In this document: positions 1 through 5,724 of the stretch, in pieces
Layout of the letters: each line of letters opens with the position of its first letter
Numbering within the stretch: position 1 is the stretch's first letter
NCBI GenBank assembly: GCA_046541805.1
Contig: JBKHCM010000077.1
Location: 1 to 15,465, forward strand
Origin: JAAAPF01 sp046541805
Lineage (GTDB): Bacteria; Pseudomonadota; Alphaproteobacteria; Geminicoccales; Geminicoccaceae
Direction: 5' to 3'
DNA length: 15,465 nucleotides
Notes under the pieces: model-generated
What the model was told of the DNA's origin: nothing
Database searches by the model: none
What the model saw: only the letters and a program-made list of their open reading frames with translations
Program-made: the position numbers and the translations under genes

Positions 1-33
1 CGCGACGCCGCGGCCGAGGCCGAGGCCGCCTGA
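1..33 (+). CDS. C-terminal tail of a gene entering from the left
   Basis: The first 33 bases read in frame 1 as RDAAAEAEAA followed by TGA. An Ala/Glu-rich end like this is common in GC-rich bacterial proteins, but any open frame in this sequence tends to look Ala-rich, so it may be a chance reading. Nothing can be said about function. It would converge with the exosortase remnant on the other strand. Confidence 0.25.
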   Translation, partial: RDAAAEAEAA

Positions 34-51
34 CGGGTACCGAGCGTCCGG

Positions 52-596
52 TTACGGGTGAGCGGCGATCTCACGGTGTCGCGCGAGACCGGGACGCCGG
101 CGACGGTGAGGACGCCGGCGCCGATGTCCGAGGACAGCCGCTGCAGCGTGGTCGAGAACTCGATGTAGAGGTTGTCGGGCAGCGGGTAGGCGAAGGCCAA
201 AAAGGCGACGGGCACAATCACCAGCCGCGCCGCCGCCCAGCGCCGCCGCCGCCAGCCCCACCAGCGCGGTGATGTAGGGCGGGGTGAGCAGGTTGGCGGC
301 GTGGCAGAAGACCGCGAGCCCGGCGCCCGCCGCCACCATCGCCCAGCCGGTCCACGCCCCCCTCCCCCCGCCGCGACCAGATCGGCCCGCGGCGCTGCCA
401 GAGGATCCAGCCGCTGATCAGCAACACGATGTAGCCGTGGCTGAATTCCGGCTGCGCGAAGCTCTCGACGACCACCCTCGAGGCTGCGGGCGAACAGGGC
501 GTAGCCGGCCACCAGCACCGTCACCGCCGCGACGACCGCGACCCCGCCGCCCTCGCCGTCTGTCCGGACGCTGCCACGTGCGCGCTCCTTCGTCAT
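52..596 (-). pseudogene. Exosortase remnant, frameshifted and truncated
   Basis: Exosortases are multi-pass membrane cysteine transpeptidases that process PEP-CTERM proteins, usually in exopolysaccharide loci. Reading leftwards from the ATG at 596, the similarity passes through three frames. The first is MTKERARGS with a membrane helix VAVVAAVTVLVAGYALFARSLEG. From about 479 it continues as FAQPEFSHGYIVLLISGWILW, the typical 'hGyivlli' exosortase start. From about 365 it continues as AWTGWAMVAAGAGLAVF, and from about 240 the original frame returns with AFAYPLPDNLYIEFSTTLQRLSSDIGAGVL then TVAGVPVSRDT (the 'PLPd.ly' motif). The second break lies in runs of C at about 357-372, the third in GGC repeats. 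The protein stops before the region that should carry the catalytic Cys (ACSG) and Arg/His, so it is inactive even if the frameshifts are sequencing errors. The family call is by motif recognition. Confidence 0.7.
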
Positions 597-733
597 CCGC
601 CGCCCGCCGCCGCCCCGCGGCCGCGCGCGAAGCGGGACGCCGCCCGCGCCTCACGCCACCGGGTCGTGGGCCCGGCGACTCCGATCACCGAGCCTCCTGC
701 CGGTTAGCGCCCAACATCCTGTCCGCCGCGCGC

Positions 734-1645
734 TCAGGCTGCCAACCGCGGCCGCACCGGAGGCGCCGAGGGGTACAGCAGCACGCCGCCGTCGCCGATC
801 CGCACCTGCGCCTGCGGGTAGACCGCGAGCGCCTGCTCGAGGATCTCGACGAAGCGCGGCTTGAAGCCCGAAAGGCGCTGGTAGTTCGAGCCAAACTGCG
901 CCTGCAGGGCGCTCCAGGAGAGGTTCACCGGCTGCTCGAGGACGTGCAGGCGATAGGCCAGCCAGAGATAGACGTCGATGACCGCGGACTTGTTGGCGAT
1001 GTGGCGGAGCGCCGCCTCGTGGATCGGGGCGGGATGGCGCAACAGCGCCTCGTAGAAGGTCTCGCTGAGCTCGACGGTGTCGACGAAGAGCCGGCCCTGG
1101 CGCGGATCGGCCTCGTCGCTCAACGGCTCGAAGCGGCCGCGCACGATGGTGTCGCGCCAGCGGGCGGTGCCGTCGTCGCCGTGCCAGGTGAACGAGACGA
1201 TGGAGCCCTCGATCCGCCGCGCTTGCTCCATCACGTCCTTGTAGTTCTTGCCGCCGGTGGGAATGCCCATGCGGCAGAGCCAGTTGCGCATCGACGCGCC
1301 GAGCTCGACCGTGCGCGAGCGCGTCTTCACCGCCTCGGTCTGCAGGTAGATCAAGATCAGCCGGGCGCGGCTGCCGTAGGGCACGCCGCGCCGGGCGCCG
1401 TCGACCAGGAGCGGTTCGATCGTCAGCGTCATGCTCGAAACGCGCTTTTCGAAGACCTCGGCGGGCTCGGTGCGCTTGTGCGGCAGGTTAGTCATCGCGA
1501 AGCCGGGATGGCTGTAGGCGAAGCCCTCGCGGTCCTCCGCCAGGTACTTGATGGCGATCTCGAGCACGGACCGGCGCGCCGGATCGACCAGCTCGCGGGC
1601 GCGCTCCGGCCCGTACACCTTGATCAGCTCGTGGATCCCGGTCAT
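734..1645 (-). CDS. repA: Plasmid replication initiator RepA (RepA_C family)
   Basis: A 303-residue protein of the 'plasmid encoded RepA' (RepA_C) type found on alphaproteobacterial plasmids. It should bind the iterons just upstream and open the origin. Recognisable stretches are AMTNLPHKR (about 50-58), YGSRARLILIYLQTEAVKTRS followed by RTVELGASMRNWLCRMGIP (about 91-130, the most conserved block), GGKNYKDVMEQARRIEG (132-148), and a C-terminal winged-helix-like part (NKSAVIDVYLWLAYRL, WSALQAQFG, FKPRFVEILEQAL). The ATG at 1645 is the first in the frame after an upstream in-frame TGA; the leader GGGTGGCGGG is only a weak ribosome site. Length is normal for the family and there is no frame break. 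Its position directly downstream of the repeats, reading away from them, is the usual arrangement for an iteron-controlled initiator, so autoregulation through the iterons is likely but not shown. Confidence 0.85.
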   Translation of the reverse strand: MTGIHELIKVYGPERARELVDPARRSVLEIAIKYLAEDREGFAYSHPGFAMTNLPHKRTEPAEVFEKRVSSMTLTIEPLLVDGARRGVPYGSRARLILIYLQTEAVKTRSRTVELGASMRNWLCRMGIPTGGKNYKDVMEQARRIEGSIVSFTWHGDDGTARWRDTIVRGRFEPLSDEADPRQGRLFVDTVELSETFYEALLRHPAPIHEAALRHIANKSAVIDVYLWLAYRLHVLEQPVNLSWSALQAQFGSNYQRLSGFKPRFVEILEQALAVYPQAQVRIGDGGVLLYPSAPPVRPRLAA

Positions 1646-1710
1646 CGCCCGCCACCCGACCGCCCATCATCGTGGCCGAAGGTAACCTGCGGGCCGGCGA
1701 CTGAGAACGA

Positions 1711-1830
1711 CGGACTCTTGCGACTTGTCCACAGATTCGGTGCGGACTCTGGTGATCCGTCCCCAAAGCGGCCGGGCCGCGGCGGGCGCGCGCACGGACT
1801 CTGGTGACGCCGGGTGCGGACTCTGGTGAC
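1711..1830 (+). repeat. Iterons 1-4 (direct copies)
   Basis: Four direct copies: CGGACTCTTGCGAC at 1711-1724, CGGACTCTGGTGAT at 1743-1756, CGGACTCTGGTGAC at 1795-1808 and at 1817-1830. Copies 3 and 4 are identical over 14 bases. Each is preceded by CA, TG or a similar dinucleotide (CACGG or TGCGG). They are the likely RepA binding sites. Confidence 0.85.
1725..1733 (+). other. DnaA-box-like site
   Basis: TTGTCCACA differs at one position from the consensus TTATCCACA and follows iteron 1 directly. A DnaA site among the iterons fits an iteron plasmid origin. A nine-base match with one mismatch is weak by itself; position is the main argument. Confidence 0.5.
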
Positions 1831-1849
1831 GCGGAACGGGGTTATCCCA

Positions 1850-1912
1850 CGGACTCTTGTGACCATACTAATAGTAAGATTCAAATAGTTTCGAAACGGT
1901 CACAAGAGTCCG
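1850..1912. repeat. Inverted iteron pair flanking AT-rich segment
   Basis: CGGACTCTTGTGACC (1850-1864) and its exact reverse complement (1898-1912) form a perfect 15-bp inverted repeat. The 33-bp spacer 1865-1897 has 25 A/T bases, far above the surroundings. This is the best candidate for the strand-opening (DUE) segment of the origin. It may also hold the repA promoter, but I could not find a convincing -35/-10 pair. A seventh, lone inverted iteron lies at 2076-2089, just before the parB stop. Confidence 0.7.
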
Positions 1913-2094
1913 CACCGCCGCTGCGCCACCGCTCGCGCCGCGGTGGTGCCCCCCCTACGCCCGGCGGTGGTGCGGCGACGGCACGACCTGGAAGGGTGAA
2001 AGCCGCAGCCGGCCCGAGCGGCGGGGCGACGGGGCGAACGAGCCGGCGGGCCCGCAGGACCCGCCGCCACCGGCCGTCACAAGAGTCCGCAGGT

Positions 2095-2934
2095 TCAGTC
2101 GTCGGCGAGGATGCCGTCGAGCCGACGGTACAGGCTTCGAAGCCGGGCGAGGAGATCGGGATCGCGTCGGAGTCCGGCGGCGGTGATGCTCTCGAGCCTG
2201 CGCAACAGCCGGTCGCTCGCCCGCGCGATCTCCTTCAGCTCGTCGCGCGGTCCGGTCGGTGCGGGACGCGCACGCGACTTGGCGCGACGGGCGTCGCGGA
2301 CGGTGGCGCCGGCCTTGAGCTGCTCCCAGAGCGTCGTCTGTGCCGCGGCGTCGTCGAGGCGGGCGAGCTCGATCAGGACGGACTTGGAGACCGGCCGCGG
2401 CTGGGCACGGATGTCGGCCTTGAGCGGCTCGGCCAGCTGGTTGAGCGAGAGCAGCTCCGAGATGGTGCTCTTGGCCTTGGCGAGGGCCTTGGCGAGCTCG
2501 TCCTGGTTGTAGCCGTGGCGCTGCTTCAAGGCGGCGAGCGCCTCGGCCTCGTCGAGCGGTGCCAAGTTCTCGCGCTGCAGGTTCTCGATGAGGGCGAGTT
2601 CGTCGCGGTCGCCGGTGGTGAGCAGGGCGGCGATGCGGCTGCGCCCGAGCTCGCGATGGGCGAGCAGGCGGCGTTGGCCGGCGACGAGCACGTAGCGGTC
2701 GTCGCCGACGGCTTGAACGACGACCGGCTGCAGGAGTCCGTGGCGTTCGATCGAGGCCACGAGCTCGGCGAGGGCGGTGGCGTCGACGGCCTTGCGCGGC
2801 TGGCCGGGATGGGCCTCGATGCGGTCGAGATCGAGCTCGACGATGCGGGGCAGGTTGTCGAGGTCGAAGAGCGGATCGCTGCGGGCGCGCAAGGTGGCGC
2901 CGATGGCGTCACGCCGTGGACGCGGACGGCTCAT
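2095..2934 (-). CDS. parB: Partition protein ParB (Spo0J-like)
   Basis: A 279-residue ParB with the chromosomal-type layout. The N-terminal ParB/Sulfiredoxin-like CTPase domain runs about 28-125, with HPGQPRKAVD (42-51), GLLQPVVV (66-73), GQRRLLA (86-92, in the place of the usual GERRxRA) and ENLQREN (117-123, nucleotide and metal contacts). A helix-turn-helix follows (YNQDELAKALAKAKSTISEL, 142-161), then a basic linker and a C-terminal dimerisation segment (about 230-279). In the family, CTP binding lets ParB load at parS and slide along DNA to recruit ParA. The start overlaps the parA 3' end by 26 bp, so the two are co-translated. The Glu-to-Gln change in the GERR box is unusual enough to note. 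Confidence 0.92.
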   Translation of the reverse strand: MSRPRPRRDAIGATLRARSDPLFDLDNLPRIVELDLDRIEAHPGQPRKAVDATALAELVASIERHGLLQPVVVQAVGDDRYVLVAGQRRLLAHRELGRSRIAALLTTGDRDELALIENLQRENLAPLDEAEALAALKQRHGYNQDELAKALAKAKSTISELLSLNQLAEPLKADIRAQPRPVSKSVLIELARLDDAAAQTTLWEQLKAGATVRDARRAKSRARPAPTGPRDELKEIARASDRLLRRLESITAAGLRRDPDLLARLRSLYRRLDGILADD

Positions 2935-3697
2935 CGAGACTCTCCAAAAGCGCCGCGGCGAGGGCGCCGTAGGCGCGGGCGGCGTCGCTGGCGGGGTCGA
3001 GGGTGACGGTGGTGCTGCCGGTGCCGGCGGCGCGGTCGAACAGGGTGGTGCGGCGGATCGGTTCGAACACCCGCAGATAGGCGCCGTAGGTCGCCTTGAG
3101 CTCCGCCAACACGTCGCTGTCGTGGGCGAAACGGGCGTTGTAGAGCGTCGGCAGGATGCCGGTGATGCGCAAGGCCGGGTTCGCCCGCCGACGCACCTTC
3201 TGCACGGTGTCGAGGAGCTGGCCGATGCCGAGCGTCGACAACAGGTCGGTCTTGACCGGGATCAGCACGGTATCGGCGGCGGCGAGAGCATTGACGGTCA
3301 ACAACGTCAGCGTGGGTGGACAGTCCAGCAGCACGATGTCAAAGTCATCGCGCAGTGGTTCCAAGCTTTCCTTCAATACCCATGACGATCCCGGCTCCGC
3401 CATCAACTCGACATCGGCCTTGGCGAGGGCGATGCTCGCGGGTATCAAGGGCGGATTGTCGCCGACGACGAGATCGGCGGGGGCGGTGCGCCCGACGAGG
3501 GCCCAGAACAGGGTGCGGTGTTGGGCTTCGAGCCCGCGCTCGTCATGGCCGAAATAGAAGGTGAGGCTGGCCTGCGGGTCGACGTCGACCGCGAGCACCC
3601 GTCGACCGCGGGCGCGGAGAGCGATAGCTAAGTTGGCGACGGTCGTGGTCTTGCCGGTGCCGCCTTTCTGGTTCACGACGGCGATGATTTTGGCCAT
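2909..3697 (-). CDS. parA: Partition ATPase ParA
   Basis: Taken from the ATG at 3697 this is a 262-residue deviant-Walker ATPase that drives plasmid segregation with ParB. It has the Walker A box KGGTGKTT (11-18, signature lysine K11), A' VDVDPQAS (37-44) and Walker B IVLLDCPP (121-128). There is no N-terminal DNA-binding extension, so it is of the short or chromosome-like type and probably does not repress its own promoter as long plasmid ParAs do. An in-frame ATG at 3736 would add 13 residues (MAPSYAAARNAAA) that are not family-like; MAKIIAVVNQKGG is the canonical start, although neither ATG has a good ribosome site. It overlaps parB by 26 bp. Palindromes 75 bp and further upstream are the probable centromere or operator. 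Confidence 0.92.
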   Translation of the reverse strand: MAKIIAVVNQKGGTGKTTTVANLAIALRARGRRVLAVDVDPQASLTFYFGHDERGLEAQHRTLFWALVGRTAPADLVVGDNPPLIPASIALAKADVELMAEPGSSWVLKESLEPLRDDFDIVLLDCPPTLTLLTVNALAAADTVLIPVKTDLLSTLGIGQLLDTVQKVRRRANPALRITGILPTLYNARFAHDSDVLAELKATYGAYLRVFEPIRRTTLFDRAAGTGSTTVTLDPASDAARAYGALAAALLESLDEPSASTA

Positions 3698-3771
3698 GGC
3701 GGCGGCGTTCCGCGCAGCGGCGTACGATGGCGCCAACTTGCGGCGGCGGCGCGCGCGCCGTCAACCCGGCG

Positions 3772-3789
3772 AGTTCGGACGTCCGAACT
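3772..3789. repeat. Palindrome 1 (candidate parS)
   Basis: A perfect 18-bp palindrome, AGTTCGGACGTCCGAACT, lies 75 bp upstream of the parA start. Its 16-bp core GTTCGGACGTCCGAAC has the same length and the same central ACGT as the widespread parS TGTTTCACGTGAAACA, with different arms. Position beside parAB and recurrence (two further copies) argue for a ParB-binding centromere; a repressor operator is the alternative. Confidence 0.6.
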
Positions 3790-3820
3790 TTTCGCGGCCG
3801 CCGCGTCGCGTGGGTCGCGG

Positions 3821-3834
3821 TTCGGACGTCCGAT
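3821..3834. repeat. Palindrome 2 (candidate parS, imperfect)
   Basis: GTTCGGACGTCCGATA (3820-3835) matches 14 of 16 positions of palindrome 1; the central 12 bp TCGGACGTCCGA are perfectly symmetric. Its centre is 47 bp from that of copy 1. It overlaps the first codons of the methyltransferase remnant, so it may lie at the junction where that fragment was joined to the replicon. Confidence 0.55.
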
Positions 3835-3965
3835 ACGGCCGGGACTTTCGCGATCGGGTCCGGGCAGCCGGTTTCGCGCTCGAGGAGCTCACCTGCAGCG
3901 GCGAGGAGGTGGTCGACTACGGCCTGACGCGGGGCGAGCGGATCTTCGTCTGCCGTAAGCCGTGA
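3828..3965 (+). pseudogene. C-terminal tail of a SAM methyltransferase
   Basis: The frame ending at TGA 3963-3965 reads VRYGRDFRDRVRAAGFALEE then LTCSGEEVVDYGLTRGERIF and VCRKP. This is the typical last 45 residues of small class I SAM-dependent methyltransferases ('YGrDy.dRl..aGF ... yGL...E.ifvcrKp'), many of which sit in polysaccharide loci. The SAM-binding Rossmann part is absent: upstream in this frame comes the palindrome region and then antisense of parA. No start codon suits it. It is therefore a non-functional fragment left by a deletion or rearrangement. The family assignment comes from pattern recognition over a short stretch. Confidence 0.55.
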
Positions 3966-3972
3966 CCGCCGC

Positions 3973-3992
3973 CGGTTCGGATGTCCGAACCG
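3973..3992. repeat. Palindrome 3 (candidate parS)
   Basis: CGGTTCGGATGTCCGAACCG is symmetric over 20 bp except for the central pair (18 of 20 positions symmetric) and shares TTCGG and CCGAA arms with palindromes 1 and 2. It lies 155 bp beyond copy 2, on the far side of the methyltransferase tail. Confidence 0.5.
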
Positions 3993-4007
3993 ACCACATG
4001 TCGGTTC
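3987..4007. repeat. Inverted repeat overlapping palindrome 3
   Basis: GAACCGAC (3987-3994) and GTCGGTTC (4000-4007) form a perfect 8-bp inverted repeat with a 5-bp spacer. It shares the GAACCG arm with palindrome 3, giving two overlapping dyads. It could be an operator or an accessory half of the centromere. Confidence 0.4.
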
Positions 4008-4074
4008 TCCCCGCGAAGCGGCGTTGTCGATCCGGGACCGGCGCGATCACGCGCCTCTCGCCGCTGCGGCGGCC

Positions 4075-4236
4075 TCACGCGAGCACGCGCAGCTCGGCGA
4101 GCGCGGCGGGGGCCACGATCGGGTGGCCGGTGCCGGCGGAATAGCGGTTCTGGCGCGCCGGGTTGATGTCGACCACGGCGGCGATGTCCTCGGGCCGCTC
4201 GAGCATCGACATGAAGCCGACCGCCTCCGTAACCGA
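4075..4236 (-). pseudogene. C-terminal fragment of a C-methyltransferase-like protein
   Basis: Reading leftwards from about 4236, the frame gives VTEAVGFMSMLERPEDIAAV then VDINPARQNRYSAGTGHPIV and APAALAELRVLA, then TGA. The 'VVDiNPrkqGry.pGTGh.IVaPe.L' block is typical of the C-terminal domain of sugar C-methyltransferase-type class I methyltransferases. The normal continuation ('rPD.v...np.y..EI') is missing, and the N-terminal side ends where the IS110 left end begins. Both ends are therefore lost and the fragment cannot be functional. It is a different methyltransferase family from the tail at 3828-3965. Confidence 0.5.
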
Positions 4237-4461
4237 TGGGGTGGACGCCCCTCCGGCGGCATCGATGTGCCAGAGTGGGTGTGCTGAACCCCCACGCGAG
4301 GAGGAGCGTCCATGATCGAGGTTAGCATCATCGGGCTGGATCTGGCGAAGAACGTCTTCCAGGCGCACGGTCCCGCGGCCGACGGCTCGGCGGCCGCGGA
4401 CGAGGCGACTACGCGGCTGACCACGATCCCGGGCGTGGGGCCCGTGCCGCCGGCCCGTTAG
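4237..4461 (+). mobile_element. IS110-family element remnant (left end plus deleted transposase)
   Basis: Methyltransferase similarity stops near 4237 and an IS110-like left part begins. GGACGCCCCTCC (4243-4254) and GGAGGAGCGTCC (4300-4311) form a 12-bp inverted repeat with one mismatch just before the transposase ATG. The element is broken: most of the transposase and the right end are missing, and the 3' end of the neighbouring hydrolase follows only 20 bp later. No target duplication can be assigned. Confidence 0.6.
4312..4461 (+). pseudogene. IS110-family transposase, internally deleted
   Basis: The ATG at 4312, with an excellent ribosome site GGAGGAG five bases upstream, opens 49 codons. 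They start MIEVSIIGLDLAKNVFQAHG, the usual N-terminus of IS110-family DEDD transposases with the first catalytic Asp in GLDLAK. After about codon 30 the reading jumps to DEATTRLTTIPGVGPVPPAR and a TAG. 'LTTIPGVGPV' is the helix-hairpin-helix of the Transposase_20 domain, which normally lies more than 200 residues further on. The central catalytic part is therefore deleted in frame. No activity is expected, though a small peptide could still be made. Confidence 0.75.
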
Positions 4462-4481
4462 GTGATCTAGCCTGGTAGACC

Positions 4482-5720
4482 TCAGCGGTCGGCGCGGGCC
4501 AGAAGTGCTCCCAACAGTACGTCGACGCTCGGGATCGTCGTTTCCGGCTCGCAGTGCTCGGCCTCGTTGTGGGTGATGCCGTCGCGGCAGGGACAGAAGA
4601 TCATCGCCGTCGGTGCCGCCTTGGCGAGGTGGAACGCGTCGTGGCCGGCTTGGGTCAACAGATCCAGCGTCGGATGGCCGAGCCTGCCGGCGGCGTCGCG
4701 GACCAGGGCGATGCAGCTCGGATCGAAGGCTTCCGAACCGTAGGTCCAGCGCTCGACGACGGAGACGTCGCAGCGCGACGCCCGCGCCGCCTCGGTGATC
4801 ACGTTGTCGAACTCTTCGAGCATGCGCTCGACGGTGGCCGGGTCCGGATGGCGCATGTCGGCGAAGAGGACGGCGTCGTCGGATAGGATGCCGGGAAGGT
4901 TCGGTGACACTTCGATCCGGCTCGACGTCGTCTTGCCCTCCGGTGCGTATCGCCAGCCGATGTCGTCGAGGCCGACGATCAGCCGACCGGCGCCGACGAG
5001 GGCGTTGCGACGCTTGGCCATCGGCGTCGGTCCGGTGTGGGCGTGTTCACCCTGGACGTGCACCTTGAGCCCGCGGACGGCATAGCTGCCGGTGACGACG
5101 CCGACCGGCACGCGGGCTTCGTCCAGGGCGGAATCCTGTTCGATGTGAAGCTCGAAGTAGGCGTCGATCGGCCGGCCACCGACGGTGGCGGCGCCGGCGT
5201 AGCCGATGCGCGCGAGCTCGTCGGCGAAGCTGCGGCCCTCCCGGTCCCGCCGCGCGAGCCCCCAGTCCAGGTCGTGCACCCCGGCGAACACAGCCGAGCA
5301 CGACATCGGCGGCGAGAACCGTGCACCCTCCTCGTTCGACCAGTTCACCACCTCGATGGCGCGCTTGGGCCGAATGCCGCGGTCGGCCAGCGTGCGCACC
5401 ACCTCAAGCGCGCCCAGCACGCCAACGATGCCGTCGAAGCGGCCTCCGGCGATCTGGGTGTCGAGGTGACTGCCGGCGAGCACCGGCGGCAGGTCGGGCT
5501 CGCGGCCTTCGTAGCGGGCGAACATGTTGCCGAGCCGGTCGACGGTGAGGGTGAGGCCGGCCTCGGCGCACCAGCCGGCGAAGACGTCGCGCATCTCGCG
5601 GTCGGCGTCGCCGAGCGCCAAGCGCGAGAGGCCGCCCGCCTTACCCCGCCCGATGGTCGCCGAGGTCATCACCGTCGACCAGAAGCGTTCGCCGTCGACG
5701 CGCAGTGGATCCGTGGTCAT
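4482..5720 (-). CDS. M20-family N-carbamoyl-amino-acid / allantoate-type amidohydrolase
   Basis: A 412-residue cytosolic metallohydrolase of the hydantoinase/carbamoylase branch of peptidase family M20. Members cleave a C-N bond of N-carbamoyl-L-amino acids, allantoate, ureidoglycine or beta-ureidopropionate. The two-metal ligands are visible: His85 in GSHLDT, Asp96 in GRFDG, Glu130-Glu131 in NWSNEEG, His192 in FELHIEQ and His384 in THNEAEHC. The dimerisation-domain motif GEHAHTGPTPMAKRRNA (224-240) and AGHDA (358-362) are also typical. I use the ATG at 5720, 4 nt after the preceding gene's stop with GTGAGG upstream; an in-frame ATG at 5756 would add 12 unlike residues and overlap the previous gene. 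It is the last gene of the hydrolase operon. Substrate specificity within the branch cannot be read from sequence. Confidence 0.88.
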   Translation of the reverse strand: MTTDPLRVDGERFWSTVMTSATIGRGKAGGLSRLALGDADREMRDVFAGWCAEAGLTLTVDRLGNMFARYEGREPDLPPVLAGSHLDTQIAGGRFDGIVGVLGALEVVRTLADRGIRPKRAIEVVNWSNEEGARFSPPMSCSAVFAGVHDLDWGLARRDREGRSFADELARIGYAGAATVGGRPIDAYFELHIEQDSALDEARVPVGVVTGSYAVRGLKVHVQGEHAHTGPTPMAKRRNALVGAGRLIVGLDDIGWRYAPEGKTTSSRIEVSPNLPGILSDDAVLFADMRHPDPATVERMLEEFDNVITEAARASRCDVSVVERWTYGSEAFDPSCIALVRDAAGRLGHPTLDLLTQAGHDAFHLAKAAPTAMIFCPCRDGITHNEAEHCEPETTIPSVDVLLGALLARADR

Positions 5721-5724
5721 CGCC

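Larger units (their letters stand above)
1707..2091. other. Candidate replication origin (oriV) with iterons
   Basis: The 449-bp gap between repA (start 1645) and parB (stop 2095) carries seven copies of a 14-base unit CGGACTCTKGTGAY, a DnaA-box-like site and one markedly AT-rich segment in an otherwise very GC-rich context. Direct copies start at 1711, 1743, 1795, 1817 and 1850; inverted copies are at 1899-1912 and 2076-2089. Start-to-start distances of the direct copies are 32, 52, 22 and 33 bp, all near whole multiples of a helical turn. The layout of initiator gene, iterons, DnaA site and AT-rich region is the standard theta-replicating iteron origin. The stretch 1913-2075 is GC-rich, and apart from the last iteron I see nothing identifiable there. 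Confidence 0.82.

Noticed and set aside
659..675. Terminator after repA (CCGGG-N7-CCCGG)
   Set aside because: Only a 5-bp stem and no T run in the direction of repA transcription.
1842..1850. Second DnaA box (TTATCCCAC)
   Set aside because: The last three bases differ from TTATCCACA; kept only as a possible degenerate site.
1711..2089. CRISPR-like array
   Set aside because: The repeats are short (14 bp), irregularly spaced, in both orientations and beside a plasmid initiator gene, which fits iterons and not CRISPR.
284..3006. Long plus-strand open frames (284-1807 and 1804-3006) opposite repA and parB
   Set aside because: They are antisense to well-supported proteins, have low-complexity Arg/Ala/Gly composition and cover the iteron region; GC-rich DNA commonly gives such frames.
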